Positions 30,101-38,549 of a stretch of DNA of 64,000 nt are shown here, one piece after another. This DNA is from Sorangium cellulosum. Its GTDB lineage: Bacteria > Myxococcota_A > Polyangia > Polyangiales > Polyangiaceae. The stretch is taken from assembly GCF_004135735.1 (NCBI RefSeq), contig NZ_CP012670.1, forward strand, positions 10,744,501 to 10,808,500. Reading direction: 5' to 3'. Numbering within the stretch: the first letter of the stretch is position 1; each line of letters begins with the position of its first letter. The position numbers were made by a program, and so were the translations under genes. The notes below the pieces were generated by a model that was given only the letters and a program-made list of their open reading frames with translations, had not been told where the DNA came from and ran no database searches.

Positions 30101-30273
30101 TTATATTGCTCACCATGCCCGTTCTGCGGCGTGGTGCTGCTCGCCAGGAAGGCGCCTGCGTGCAGTTCGGACGCAACGCCGCTTCCGTGGACGCGAGCGC
30201 GAATGGGCCACGCGTCGCCGGACTTCACGCGTGCGCGGCGCGGGACGTGAGCTTAACCCCACAGGAGATTCGC

Positions 30274-30625
30274 ATGAAGCGCTTCGTTTCGCGTACTATG
30301 GTGCTCGTATTTGCTCTTTCCTCGATCGGAGGAAAGGACTGCGCTCCCTAGCGCTGGAATTTTCGGTCAAGGCTCGGACCTGCCTTTCTGTCATGCGGAC
30401 CCGCCCATCTACTGCGCTGCATATTGTTCGAATGTTCGTGAAGTCTCGTTTACGCCCGAATGCAAAGATGTTGGTGCTCATGAGCGGGAAATAGAATTCG
30501 AACTTAAAGTGATAAATGGCGTGAGAGAGCTGGAAGCGCAAGGGTTCGAGGTATGTCCCCCCATCCAATCCTGGCACGTTCGTGACGCCATGCGACGTTG
30601 GTATTCCTCCAAAGGAGTGGGCTGA
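30274..30625 (+). pseudogene. small secreted protein gene broken by a frameshift
   Basis: AGGAG at 30263-30267 stands 6 bp before an ATG that encodes a good signal peptide (MKRFVSRTMVLVFALSS). This frame ends at a TAG at 30349 after 25 codons. The next frame (+1) is open to 30625 and reads as a normal soluble, Cys-containing protein: DLPFCHADPPIYCAAYCSNV, REIEFELKVINGVRELEAQG, ending RRWYSSKGVG. Joining the two with one base change between about 30305 and 30348 gives a secreted protein of roughly 115 residues with five Cys in its body. The gene is less GC-rich than its neighbours and lies 174 bp from the IS. It may be a real mutation, a sequencing error, or a short peptide gene followed by an unrelated frame. 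Confidence 0.55.
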
Positions 30626-30688
30626 TCAAGACCACGAGGCTTGCCAGCCTGTACCCCCAGGATGTCCTATGTAGTAGAGAGATGCGCG

Positions 30689-31354
30689 ATGACCCTTCGT
30701 AGCTGGCTTGTACTAGCGCTCATTGCAGGCTTCGTTGGCGCCTTCATTGGACGCGCCCTGCGACGCGATGCGGCAAGCGCCCAAGCGGCTCCAAGCGCAT
30801 CCTCCGCGCCTTCGGACGCGAAGGCCTCTGACCCTAGCTGCAAGTCTATACGCGCCGAGCTCGCCTCCATCAAGGCAAGGTTGGCGATGTGCACGGCTCT
30901 TGGCACGCGGGCCCCCGACGCCGAACCGTCCACGGCTCCCGAGCGATCTGAGCCCGATTCTCTGGCTGATTCCATAGGCTCGCGAGGCCGGTCAAGCACG
31001 GATGAGATCCGGCGGAATCGCAAGCTCTTGGATGGTTATCCCGAGGCGGTGATCGTCCAGCACTACGATGGAAGCACAGGTGTCTATGAACCCGACGAGT
31101 GGGGGAACGACGGTGATGGGGTCATCATCGCGCGAAAGCTGCCAAGCGGCGAAATCGGATTTTATGCCGGACCAGATGCCGGACCGCGTTCGGACCCTGC
31201 CGCGTTCCGACCCTCCGATCCTGCACAGATCCCGCCGACTGACTGGGGGGTCGAGCCAGACGGGACGATCACCATCGATGGGAGGCCTGCTCCGCCTGCG
31301 GTGCAACGCATGTTTGGCGGAAAGGTGGATGAACCGGTGAAGCGGTCACAGTGA
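30689..31354 (+). CDS. membrane-anchored unknown, tandem paralogue 1
   Basis: This is a protein of 221 residues that I do not recognise. Residues 1-22 form one membrane segment or uncleaved signal (MTLRSWLVLALIAGFVGAFI), followed by RALRRD. A disordered Ala/Ser/Pro linker and a short helical stretch with two Cys (about 50 and 67) come next. The C-terminal domain, about 110-200, contains PEAVIVQHYDGSTGVYEPDE, DGDGVIIARKLPSGEIGFYA and GPDAGPRSDPAAFRPSD. The next gene encodes the same architecture and motifs, so the two arose by tandem duplication. The ATG at 30689 is chosen because it opens directly on the hydrophobic segment; earlier in-frame Mets exist. The DGDG and DxDG-like loops hint at metal or ligand binding, but that is speculation. 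Confidence 0.75.
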   Translation: MTLRSWLVLALIAGFVGAFIGRALRRDAASAQAAPSASSAPSDAKASDPSCKSIRAELASIKARLAMCTALGTRAPDAEPSTAPERSEPDSLADSIGSRGRSSTDEIRRNRKLLDGYPEAVIVQHYDGSTGVYEPDEWGNDGDGVIIARKLPSGEIGFYAGPDAGPRSDPAAFRPSDPAQIPPTDWGVEPDGTITIDGRPAPPAVQRMFGGKVDEPVKRSQ

Positions 31355-31363
31355 GATGTGTCC

Positions 31364-32014
31364 ATGATAATTCATCGCTCCGTCGCAGTCGCGCTCATCG
31401 CCGCCATCGGCATTGCTGGCGCCTACGTTGGACGCTTCGTGCCACGCGATGCATCAAGCGCCCTGGCGCCTCCGACCGCGCCGCCCGCACCTTCGCCCAC
31501 GGGGCCCGCCGGCAAGGGCTGCGAGGCTGAACGCGACGAGATCGCTCCGGTGCAGGCGCAACTGGCTTTCTGCCTGGCTCTTGGCGCATGGAACTCCGAG
31601 ACGAAAGCGCCCGATGCCCCTGAGCCATCCGATCTCGATCGCTCCTCCGATATCGAGCCCCGAATCGCCGCGGAGATCCGGCGCGTGCGCGAGCAATTGG
31701 ACAGCTTACCCGAGGCTGTGATCGTCCAGCACGCGGATGGAACCATTGGCTATCATAAGCCCGACGAATCGCCGATCGACGGTGATGGGCTCATCATCGG
31801 GCGCAAGTTTCCCGACGGACAGATCGGATGGTATGCCGGACCAGACGCCGGATCGCGCTCGGACCCTGCCGCATTCCGGCCAACCCAGTCCACAATCGTC
31901 TTGGCGCCCAACGTCGTGCGTGAGGCAGACGGGGCGATCAGGGTGCGTCGAGATGCTCCACCTTGGGTGAAGCGCCGTCTCGGCGGAGAGGTGGATGAGC
32001 CGGCGGAGCCGTAG
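31364..32014 (+). CDS. membrane-anchored unknown, tandem paralogue 2
   Basis: This is a protein of 216 residues paralogous to the preceding gene. The N-terminal anchor is MIIHRSVAVALIAAIGIAGA, followed by YVGRFVPRD. A Pro/Ala linker follows, then two Cys in equivalent places (KGCEAERDE, LAFCLALG). The conserved domain has PEAVIVQHADGTIGYHKPDE, DGDGLIIGRKFPDGQIGWYA and GPDAGSRSDPAAFRPT. Only 9 bp separate it from paralogue 1 (from the ATG at 31364; a GTG at 31358 is also possible), so they form an operon. Most identity is in the last 100 residues; anchor and linker have diverged. It ends before a minisatellite-bearing gap. Confidence 0.75.
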   Translation: MIIHRSVAVALIAAIGIAGAYVGRFVPRDASSALAPPTAPPAPSPTGPAGKGCEAERDEIAPVQAQLAFCLALGAWNSETKAPDAPEPSDLDRSSDIEPRIAAEIRRVREQLDSLPEAVIVQHADGTIGYHKPDESPIDGDGLIIGRKFPDGQIGWYAGPDAGSRSDPAAFRPTQSTIVLAPNVVREADGAIRVRRDAPPWVKRRLGGEVDEPAEP

Positions 32015-32156
32015 CCTATCGAGATCGCCTCACGAACCTGGTTGCCAGGCGGGGAATCGTGAGGATGCAGCGCGGCCGCGGAGCACCGGCCGCGCGGCTC
32101 CGCAGGCCTGCGGCCGGGTCGTGCAAATCGGCGCGGTGAACCCGCCGCGCGCTCCC

Positions 32157-32310
32157 GAGAACGGTCGAGGGAGGTCTCGGCAGCGAGATCGGCAGTCCCG
32201 AGAGCGGTCGAGGGGGGTCTCGGCAGCGAGATCGGCAGTCCCGAGAGCGGTCGAGGGGGGTCTCGAGGACGGTCGAGGGGGTCTCGAGAACGGTCGAGGG
32301 GGGTCTCGAG
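32157..32310. repeat. minisatellite of 22-24-bp units with shared spacer
   Basis: Five copies of a unit near CGAGAGCGGTCGAGGGGGG followed by TCTCG occur. Copies begin near 32157, 32200, 32243, 32264 and 32286; three are separated by an identical GCAGCGAGATCGGCAGTCCC-type spacer and the others are direct. Each unit is itself an imperfect palindrome (CGAGA to TCTCG). The gap 32015-32645 holds no gene I can support. Confidence 0.75.
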
Positions 32311-32645
32311 ATGCCCCCGACTCCCGCCGCGCGACCTCGGGACCCCCGCCGGCGACCTCAAGACCCGCCCCGGCGGTGGATCCGCCCTCGACGAGCGATC
32401 CATGGTGCCCCGATCGCGAGCGCCAGAGCCGTTTCTCCGCGCTGGAGAGCCCGGAGCCGCTCCCCGCGACCCGGACATGCGCAGCCTGACGCGCGGCGGC
32501 CGCGGAAACGGGCGGCAAGGCGAGCTCGCCGAGCGCGGGCCGCTTCTCTCCGTGATTCCGGCCGGCGCCGCGTCCGTGCTGCTCCCTCGGACGCGGCGGC
32601 CCTCGCGGATCCTGCGCGAAGCGCAAATGGGGGTACAGTCGCGCG

Positions 32646-34640
32646 ATGCTCCGCCGCGCCCTCGCCGCCATCGCATGGCTCTCGCTGCTCTTCTCGCTCG
32701 CCTGCAGCCCCGCCCTGTCACCGCCCGCTCCGGACGGCGCGCGGTCGGCGAAGGCCGGCGGCGTCGCGGCGCGGCCGCCGGGCGCGGGCCCCGCGCCGGA
32801 AGCGCCGCCCTCCGACGCCCCGCAGGAGGAGGCCGACCCAGGTCCGGTGCCGGTCACCCGCGCCGATCCGGCGCGCGGCAGCCGGCTCGCCCCCGTGACG
32901 ATCGTCGTGTTCTCCGACTTCGAGTGCCCTTACTGCAAGCACCTCGCCGGCACCCTCAGGCAGCTCGAGCAGCGGTACGGTCCGGAGCGGCTGCGGATCG
33001 CGTGGAAGAACTTCCCGCTCGCGTTCCACAAGCGGGCCCGGCCGAGCGCCGAGGCGGCGATGGCCGTGTTCGCGCACGCCGGCGCGAGCGCCTTCTGGGC
33101 CTTTCACGACGCGATCTTCCAGGCCGACGAGCGGCTCTCGCCCGAGGTCGAGGCGACGGCGCTCCGGAGGGCGGGGGTGACGCCCGGCCAGCTCGAGCAG
33201 CTCCTGGAGAAGAGCGGGGCGGCGCGGAAGGTCGACGCGGACATGGCGCTCGCCGCGCGGCTCGGCGTGACCGGCACGCCGGCGTCGTTCATCAACGGCG
33301 TGCCGCTCGTCGGCGCGCAGCCGGCCGCGCGGTTCGCCGCGATCATCGACGCGCAGCTCGTCGAGGCGCGGGCGCTGCGCGACGAGGGCACCCCGCCGGC
33401 GCAGGTGTACGCGGCGCTCACGAAGAAGAACCTCGCCGCCGCCGCGGCCGCCGCGCGCGACGACGCCGGCGACGAGGACAGCGCGACGGTGCACCTCGTG
33501 CCCGTCGGGGACTCGCCCGTGCGCGGCGAGGACACCGCGCTCGTCACGCTGGTGATGTTCGGCGACTACCAGTGCCCGTTCTGCGGCCGGGTCATGCCCA
33601 CGATCGAGAAGCTCACGGCGCAGTACGGCGACAGGCTGCGCGTCGTCTGGAAGGACAACCCGCTCTCGTTCCACGCGCGCGCCGAGCCCGCCGCAGAGCT
33701 CGCGCGCGAGGCCCGCGCCCAGAAGGGCGACGCGGCCTTCTGGCAGGCCCACGAGCGCCTCCTCTCCGGCCAGGGCACCCTGGACGACGCCGCGCTCGAG
33801 GCCGTCGCCGCGGAGCTGAAGCTCAACGTCGCGGCGGCCAAGCGCGCCGTCGCCTCGCGCAAGCACGCGGCCCGGATCGACGCCGACATGGAGCTCGCGG
33901 ACGACCTCGGCGTGCGGGGGACGCCGCACTTCTTCATCAACGGGCGCAGCCTGGCGGGCGCGCGGCCGATCGAGGAGTTCCAGGCGATCATCGACGAGGA
34001 GATCCAGCGGGCGGAGGCGCTGGTGGTGGCGGGGACGCCGCGCGCGGCGGTGTACGAGGCGATCCAGAAGCAGGCGGTCCCGCCGGCGCCCCCGCCGAAG
34101 GTGTCCGTGCCCCCGCCGCCGAAGGGCCACCCCGGCAAGGGCGCGGCCGCCGGCAAGGTGGTCATCCAGGTGTTCGCCGACTTCCAGTGCCCTTACTGCG
34201 CGCGCGGCGCGGCCACGATGGACGCGCTCCTCAAGGCCTTTCCGGGCAAGGTGCGCGTGGTCTTCCGGCACATGCCGCTCCCCTTCCACCCCGACGCGCA
34301 GCTCGCCGCCGAGGCGTCGATGGAGGCGCTGGCGCAAAAGGGGCCGCCCGGCTTCTGGAAGATGCACGACCTGCTCTTCGAGGACACCGCCTCCTCGAAC
34401 CTCGATCGCGCGGCCCTGGAGCGGCACGCCGCGCTCCTCGGCCTCGACGCGGCGCGCTTCACCCGGGCGCTCGACGAGCGCACCCACAGGGCCGCCGTCG
34501 AGGCCGACGCCGCGGTCGCGCGGGGCGCGGGCATCAACGGGACGCCGGCGTTCGTGATCAACGGCTACCTCGTCAGCGGCGCCCAGCCGCTCGTCAAGTT
34601 CAAGAAGGTCGTGCGCCGCGCCCTCGGCGAGGCGGGCTGA
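32646..34640 (+). CDS. lipoprotein with three DsbA/thioredoxin-like domains
   Basis: This is a protein of 664 residues. The signal peptide ends in SLAC at C20, a good lipobox. A Pro/Ala linker is followed by three repeats of the DsbA-type fold. Each has a C-P-[YF]-C redox site (C94-C97, C310-C313, C515-C518) and a cis-proline loop of the form GTPxxxING (GTPASFING, GTPHFFING, GTPAFVING). Shared phrases such as FSDFECPYC, FGDYQCPFC and FADFQCPYC, and WKNFPLAFH, WKDNPLSFH and FRHMPLPFH, show internal duplication. It probably oxidises or isomerises disulfides of exported proteins from the membrane surface. No DsbB or VKOR partner is adjacent. Single DsbA domains are common; three in one lipoprotein chain is unusual. 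Confidence 0.92.
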   Translation: MLRRALAAIAWLSLLFSLACSPALSPPAPDGARSAKAGGVAARPPGAGPAPEAPPSDAPQEEADPGPVPVTRADPARGSRLAPVTIVVFSDFECPYCKHLAGTLRQLEQRYGPERLRIAWKNFPLAFHKRARPSAEAAMAVFAHAGASAFWAFHDAIFQADERLSPEVEATALRRAGVTPGQLEQLLEKSGAARKVDADMALAARLGVTGTPASFINGVPLVGAQPAARFAAIIDAQLVEARALRDEGTPPAQVYAALTKKNLAAAAAAARDDAGDEDSATVHLVPVGDSPVRGEDTALVTLVMFGDYQCPFCGRVMPTIEKLTAQYGDRLRVVWKDNPLSFHARAEPAAELAREARAQKGDAAFWQAHERLLSGQGTLDDAALEAVAAELKLNVAAAKRAVASRKHAARIDADMELADDLGVRGTPHFFINGRSLAGARPIEEFQAIIDEEIQRAEALVVAGTPRAAVYEAIQKQAVPPAPPPKVSVPPPPKGHPGKGAAAGKVVIQVFADFQCPYCARGAATMDALLKAFPGKVRVVFRHMPLPFHPDAQLAAEASMEALAQKGPPGFWKMHDLLFEDTASSNLDRAALERHAALLGLDAARFTRALDERTHRAAVEADAAVARGAGINGTPAFVINGYLVSGAQPLVKFKKVVRRALGEAG

Positions 34641-34700
34641 TCCGCGGGGCAGCCCACAGGACGAGGCGCTCGGGGCGCCCGGCGCACGCCCCCGCGCCGA

Positions 34701-34782
34701 GGGGGGCTCACCGGAGGGGCCGGAGCGCAGGCGGGCCACAGAAGAGGCCCGCCGGAACGCAAGTCCCGGCGGTGAGCCCCCC
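34701..34782 (+). other. structured RNA-like element between two genes
   Basis: An outer 13-bp stem pairs GGGGGGCTCACCG (34701-34713) with CGGTGAGCCCCCC (34770-34782). Inside is an 8-bp hairpin, GGCGGGCC (34730-34737) and GGCCCGCC (34746-34753), with loop ACAGAAGA. The flanks of this hairpin (CCGGAGCGCA and GGAACGCAAGTCCCGG) are unpaired or weakly paired. It lies 60 bp after the triple-DsbA gene and 90 bp before the next gene, so it is probably transcribed as a 3' or 5' untranslated element. It fits no riboswitch class I can name. Confidence 0.6.
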
Positions 34783-34872
34783 CGACGCGACCACCACCCG
34801 CCCCGCCCGCAACCCAGGTCGCCCGCGCGGCTCGAACGGTGTGGCCGTGGGGCCTCATGTTACCCTGTCCCA

Positions 34873-36039
34873 ATGCCCAAACCGCGCGGTCGGGGGACAG
34901 CGGCCGAACCCAGGCGCACCGTCAAGGCATCCAGCGGGCGCGCGCGCGCAGCGCCCCCCGAGGAGCCGCGCGCGCGCGGCGGCGCGGCGGCGGGCTCGCC
35001 GGCCGCGCTGCGCGACGGGGCGGAGCGGCCCGCCAGCTCGCGAGCCCGGCCCAAGGGCGCGAAGGCCGCGAAGGCCGCGAAGGCGAAGGCGGCGCGCGCC
35101 GCGGCGGAGCGGCCCGCCTCGCCGAAGGCGCGCGCCGGGCGCGCGCGCGCCGCCGAGCCGGCCCGCGCCGCGCCGCGGAAGCGACGGGCCCCGCCCGCCT
35201 CGGCGGAGGAGGACGCGGCGCTCTCGCCGCCCCGGGCGCCGGAGCTCGACTGGGACGACACGCAGTCCGGCAGCCCCGCCGAGGTGCTCGCCCAGCGCTG
35301 GACCGAGCGGGGCGAGCAGCTCTTCCAGGAGCTCGCCGCCCACGGCGCCTCGCTGCACGAGTACCGGGCCGATCTCAAGGAGGGGCGCTTCGTCTGGCTC
35401 GCGCCGGGCGGCCGCGTGTCCGCGGAGGCGCGCGCGCGGCTGCTGTGCAGCTGGTCGCGCGCCACGTCGGTCCTGGTCATGGCGTGGGCCGATCCGTTCT
35501 TCCGCGCCACGGGGGTCGAGCGCATCGACGGCCTCCTCGCGGAGCAGGACGACGTCGACGAGGAGGGCGCCTGGCAGATCGCGATGGAGGCGGCCGACGC
35601 GTGCGGCGCGGCGTACCTCTACCGCGTGGCGTCGCCGCAGGCCTGGTACTTCCTGGCGCTCGACGCGCTGACGTTCGCGCCGGAGCGCTCGTCGTTCCAC
35701 CCCGGCGCGCCGGTCGGCCTGGTGCTGCGCGGCATCCGCGACGCGCGCGAGGCGATCGCGTCGCGCGCCGAGCCCGCCGACGTGATCCGCGACCGGCTCT
35801 CCGCGCTGAGCGAGTCGCTGCTCCACCAGGCCAGGTACGCGTACCGGGACACCGACTGGGTCGCGCGCCTCGACCGGACCGGCGCGTGCCTGATGCACCT
35901 CGCGAAGCGCATCCCGCGCGAGAGCTTCAGCGCGATCGCGGCCGGCCAGCGCGTCGGCGAGTGGCTGGAGCGCGAGCTCGCGGTCGAGCTGCTCGACGCG
36001 CTGTCGCTCATCGAGGACGAATGGAGCCTGTTCGGCTGA
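34873..36039 (+). CDS. unknown protein with histone-H1-like basic tail
   Basis: This is a protein of 388 residues. Residues 1 to about 115 are Lys/Arg/Ala/Pro-rich with an AK-repeat (KGAKAAKAAKAKAARAAA at 61-78), much like bacterial histone-H1 homologues or KU-type DNA-binding tails. The folded part from about 125 (DWDDTQSGSPAEVLAQRWTE) has Trp and aromatic residues (RFVWLAPGGRVS, ASPQAWYFLALDAL) and a helical C-terminus. I do not recognise the domain. The tail could bind DNA or acidic surfaces. It converges closely on the broken gene downstream, only 7 bp apart. The ATG is at 34873, with the structured element upstream. Confidence 0.7.
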   Translation: MPKPRGRGTAAEPRRTVKASSGRARAAPPEEPRARGGAAAGSPAALRDGAERPASSRARPKGAKAAKAAKAKAARAAAERPASPKARAGRARAAEPARAAPRKRRAPPASAEEDAALSPPRAPELDWDDTQSGSPAEVLAQRWTERGEQLFQELAAHGASLHEYRADLKEGRFVWLAPGGRVSAEARARLLCSWSRATSVLVMAWADPFFRATGVERIDGLLAEQDDVDEEGAWQIAMEAADACGAAYLYRVASPQAWYFLALDALTFAPERSSFHPGAPVGLVLRGIRDAREAIASRAEPADVIRDRLSALSESLLHQARYAYRDTDWVARLDRTGACLMHLAKRIPRESFSAIAAGQRVGEWLERELAVELLDALSLIEDEWSLFG

Positions 36040-36046
36040 CAGGCGG

Positions 36047-37725
36047 CTACCTGGACAGCCAGACCGTGTACGCGTGCGGCATGAACGGCGCCTCGTCGGG
36101 GTCGAACGGCCGGCTCCGGATCATGCTCCCCGCGTTGACGCCCACGATGAGCAGCCCCGCGAGGCCGTCGAGGCCCACCACGGTGCGCTGCGCGCGGGTG
36201 CTGCCGTAGATGCCGGCCACCTCGACGCGGCCCGCCTCGGCGCCCTGCCGGTCGACCTTCACGATCGCCCAGCGGAACAGCGCGGGCAGCTCCCAGTCGG
36301 CCACGAGCGTGATCTCGGCCGCCTTCAGGTCGGGCCCCGCGGCCGCGGCGCCGTCCTCGAGGTCGAGCCAGAGGTAGGTGGCGCCGGTCGGCTCGATGGG
36401 CCGCAGGGGCGCGACCCGCCGCGGGAGCGAGGCGTAAGGCAGCGACCACTCGAAGCGCACCCGGCCGAAGTCGCCGAAGCGCTCGGCGCCTGGCAGGTGG
36501 GCGCCGTCACTGCGGCTGCCCAGGAACGCCCGCGCGATCGCGAAGTCGAGGAGCAGGTCGTCGAGGCCCTTGCCGCGGGCCCGGAGCGACGCCCGGAGCG
36601 CGTCGAAGACGTCGGGCTCGGCGCGGAAGCGGGGCGCGCCCTGGGGCGTGGACTGCGCCGCGACGGCGAGCAGCGACATGACGACCTGCGCGGGGGGCCC
36701 GGTGCCGTAGGCGTGGTCGAGGTACCACGGAAAGAGCAGGGAGCCGTCGAGCGCGCCGAGCGTCGCGCCGGTGAGCGCCCGCTCGGGCGCCCGCTGGAAG
36801 GCGTCGACGGCGGCGAGCTCCTCGGCCGCGCACGGCGCCGCGATCGTGGCGAGGTAGCTCGCCGTCATGGCGAGCGCGCTCTCCTCCGCCCCGGCGTCGA
36901 GGCGCATGGCGGCGGCGTGGGCGAGGGCATAGGCCGCGTCGGACGCGCCCGCGCAGCCGCGGCCCTCCGTCGCCGCGATGACGGCGAACGCGCTGGCGGC
37001 GTCGAACCGCTCGGCCGGCGCCCGCAGGTCGTGCCCGACCCGGATGGGGCGGGGGTCGCGGGGGCGGGGGTCGCGGGGGCGGGGGTCGCGGGGGCGGGGT
37101 CGCGGGGGCGGGGGTCGCGGGGGTGGGGGTCGCGGGCGAGGAAGCCGCGGCGCGGGTCGCGCTCGAGGTAGAGGTCGTACGATGGGCTGCCGCCCCGGTC
37201 TCCGTCCGGGAGCGGTCGCGGGAGGCCGAGCGCGTCGTACGTGCGCAGGGCGGCCTCGGCGTGGGCGAGGCTCTCGAGGAGGGCCGCGCCGGGGAGCCCC
37301 GCGGGCGCGTGCACGCAGAGGGGCAGCGTGAAGGAGCAGGCGCGCTGCGGGGCCTCGTGCGGCGCGGGCCGCAGCACCGGCGAGACCACGGGGCGCGCAT
37401 CGGCCGTGGAGCCGGCCGCCCCGGCGTCGTCCTCCGCGGGCGCGCGGCCCTGAGCGCCGGCGTCGTCCTCCGCGGGCGCGCGGCCCTGAGCGCCGGCGGC
37501 GGTCGCGGGCGCCGAGGGCGGCGCGGCCGCTTCCGGCGCGGGCGGCGCGGCCGGCTCCGGCGCGCACGCGGTCGCGGCGTGGAGGCCGGCAACGGGACCG
37601 GCGAGCGCGAGCGCCGCGAGCGCCGCGCGTCGCCACGGCGGCGGAGCGGTCGCGTCCAGGGTGGCAGACGCCCGCTCGGGTCGCCGGGAGGGTGCCTGCG
37701 TGGAGCACGATCGCTTGGAGAGCAT
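36047..37725 (-). pseudogene. secreted unknown protein split by a 1-nt loss in a tandem repeat
   Basis: The ATG at 37725, with GAGGGA upstream, starts MLSKRSC and a hydrophobic signal region (RRAALAALALAGPVAGLHAA, then TACAPEP). Two copies of a 12-residue block (GAQGRAPAEDDA) follow. The frame then enters a DPRPR-type repeat. At 37090-37103 one 15-bp repeat unit has lost a G, and the frame switches to an ATPAP repeat and nonsense. The authentic continuation is in the neighbouring frame from IRVGHDLRAPAERFDAASAF to HAYTVWLSR at 36047. The unbroken protein would have about 559 residues. A G-tract of this kind can slip, so this may be phase-variable, a pseudogene, or an assembly error. The function is unknown. 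Confidence 0.75.
37046..37133. repeat. 15-bp G-rich tandem repeat inside the split gene
   Basis: Six units of GGGGGCGGGGGTCGC occur; copies 2, 3, 5 and 6 are 15 bp, while copy 1 (edge) and copy 4 (37090-37103) have 14. On the coding strand a unit encodes RDPRP in one frame and ATPAP in another. Loss of one G in copy 4 causes the frame change. Confidence 0.9.
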
Positions 37726-38006
37726 GAAATCCCTCTGGAAGCCGCCGGGGGGCGTCGTCGCGATGGGGCCTAGCTCATCGCACGGGCGGCGGCCGCCGGT
37801 CACGCTCATCCATCCGGGCGGGTCCGTCACCCAGCCCAGCTCCGGCGACCGCCGAGCTCGGGCTCGTCCGAGCGCCGGCGCGAGCCGATCTCGCATCGCC
37901 TCGCCCGGTGGGGCATCTCACCGCGGCGATCCGCCGGGCGTCTGCTATACCTGCGCGCACCTCGCCCGGCTCGCTTCCCGGGCGGGGCGACAGACCAGGA
38001 CGCTCA

Positions 38007-38549
38007 ATGACTCACCCTCTCCACGACATCTTGCTTCCCGACAGTCGACACGACTTCTTCCCGGTCGTCATCGAGATCCCGAAGGGGTCCAAGTGCAAGT
38101 ACGAGGTCGACAAGAAGACCGGCCTCCTGATGCTCGATCGCGTCCTCTATTCGTCCGTGCATTACCCCGCCAATTACGGCTTCATCCCCCAGACGCACGC
38201 GGGCGACGGCGATCCGCTGGACGTCCTCGTCCTCATGCAGGAGCCGGTCGTGCCGCTCACGATCGTGCGGGCGCGCGCGATCGGCGGCTTCTTCATGCGG
38301 GACGACAAGGGCGTCGACGACAAGATCATCGCGGTCGCCGTCGACGACCCGTCGGTGGCCCATTACACGAATTACGAGGAGCTGCCCCCGCACGTCACCA
38401 GGGAGCTCATGCGGTTCTTCGTCGACTACAAGACGCTGGAGAACAAGCTCGCCGAGGTCGACACGATGTACGACCGGAAGCGCGCCCTCGAGGTCATCGA
38501 GGAGTCCGTCGCGAGCTACCGGTCGATCAGCGCCTGGTCCAAGGGCTGA
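38007..38549 (+). CDS. ppa: inorganic pyrophosphatase, family I
   Basis: This enzyme hydrolyses pyrophosphate to drive biosynthetic reactions. The 180 residues cover the whole family I fold. Active-site motifs are IEIPKGSKCKYEVDKKTG, SSVHYPANYGFIPQT and the signature DGDPLDVLVL; DDKIIAVAVDD and ENKLAEVD follow. The ATG at 38007 has AGGA 7 bp upstream, while the longer open frame has no conserved sequence. The downstream TGAGAG-CGC-CTCTCA hairpin overlaps the stop codon. It stands alone. Confidence 0.97.
   Translation: MTHPLHDILLPDSRHDFFPVVIEIPKGSKCKYEVDKKTGLLMLDRVLYSSVHYPANYGFIPQTHAGDGDPLDVLVLMQEPVVPLTIVRARAIGGFFMRDDKGVDDKIIAVAVDDPSVAHYTNYEELPPHVTRELMRFFVDYKTLENKLAEVDTMYDRKRALEVIEESVASYRSISAWSKG

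Noticed and set aside
32157..32310. CRISPR-like array
   Set aside because: The spacers are repeats of one sequence or absent, the units are imperfect, and no cas genes are nearby.
31753..32857. Minus-strand frames through the minisatellite
   Set aside because: They consist of the repeat itself and of antisense of the paralogue and DsbA genes.
34701..34782. c-di-GMP (GEMM) or cobalamin riboswitch
   Set aside because: ACGCAA resembles one GEMM motif, but the hairpin loop is not GNRA and the other conserved blocks are missing; no cobalamin box is seen.
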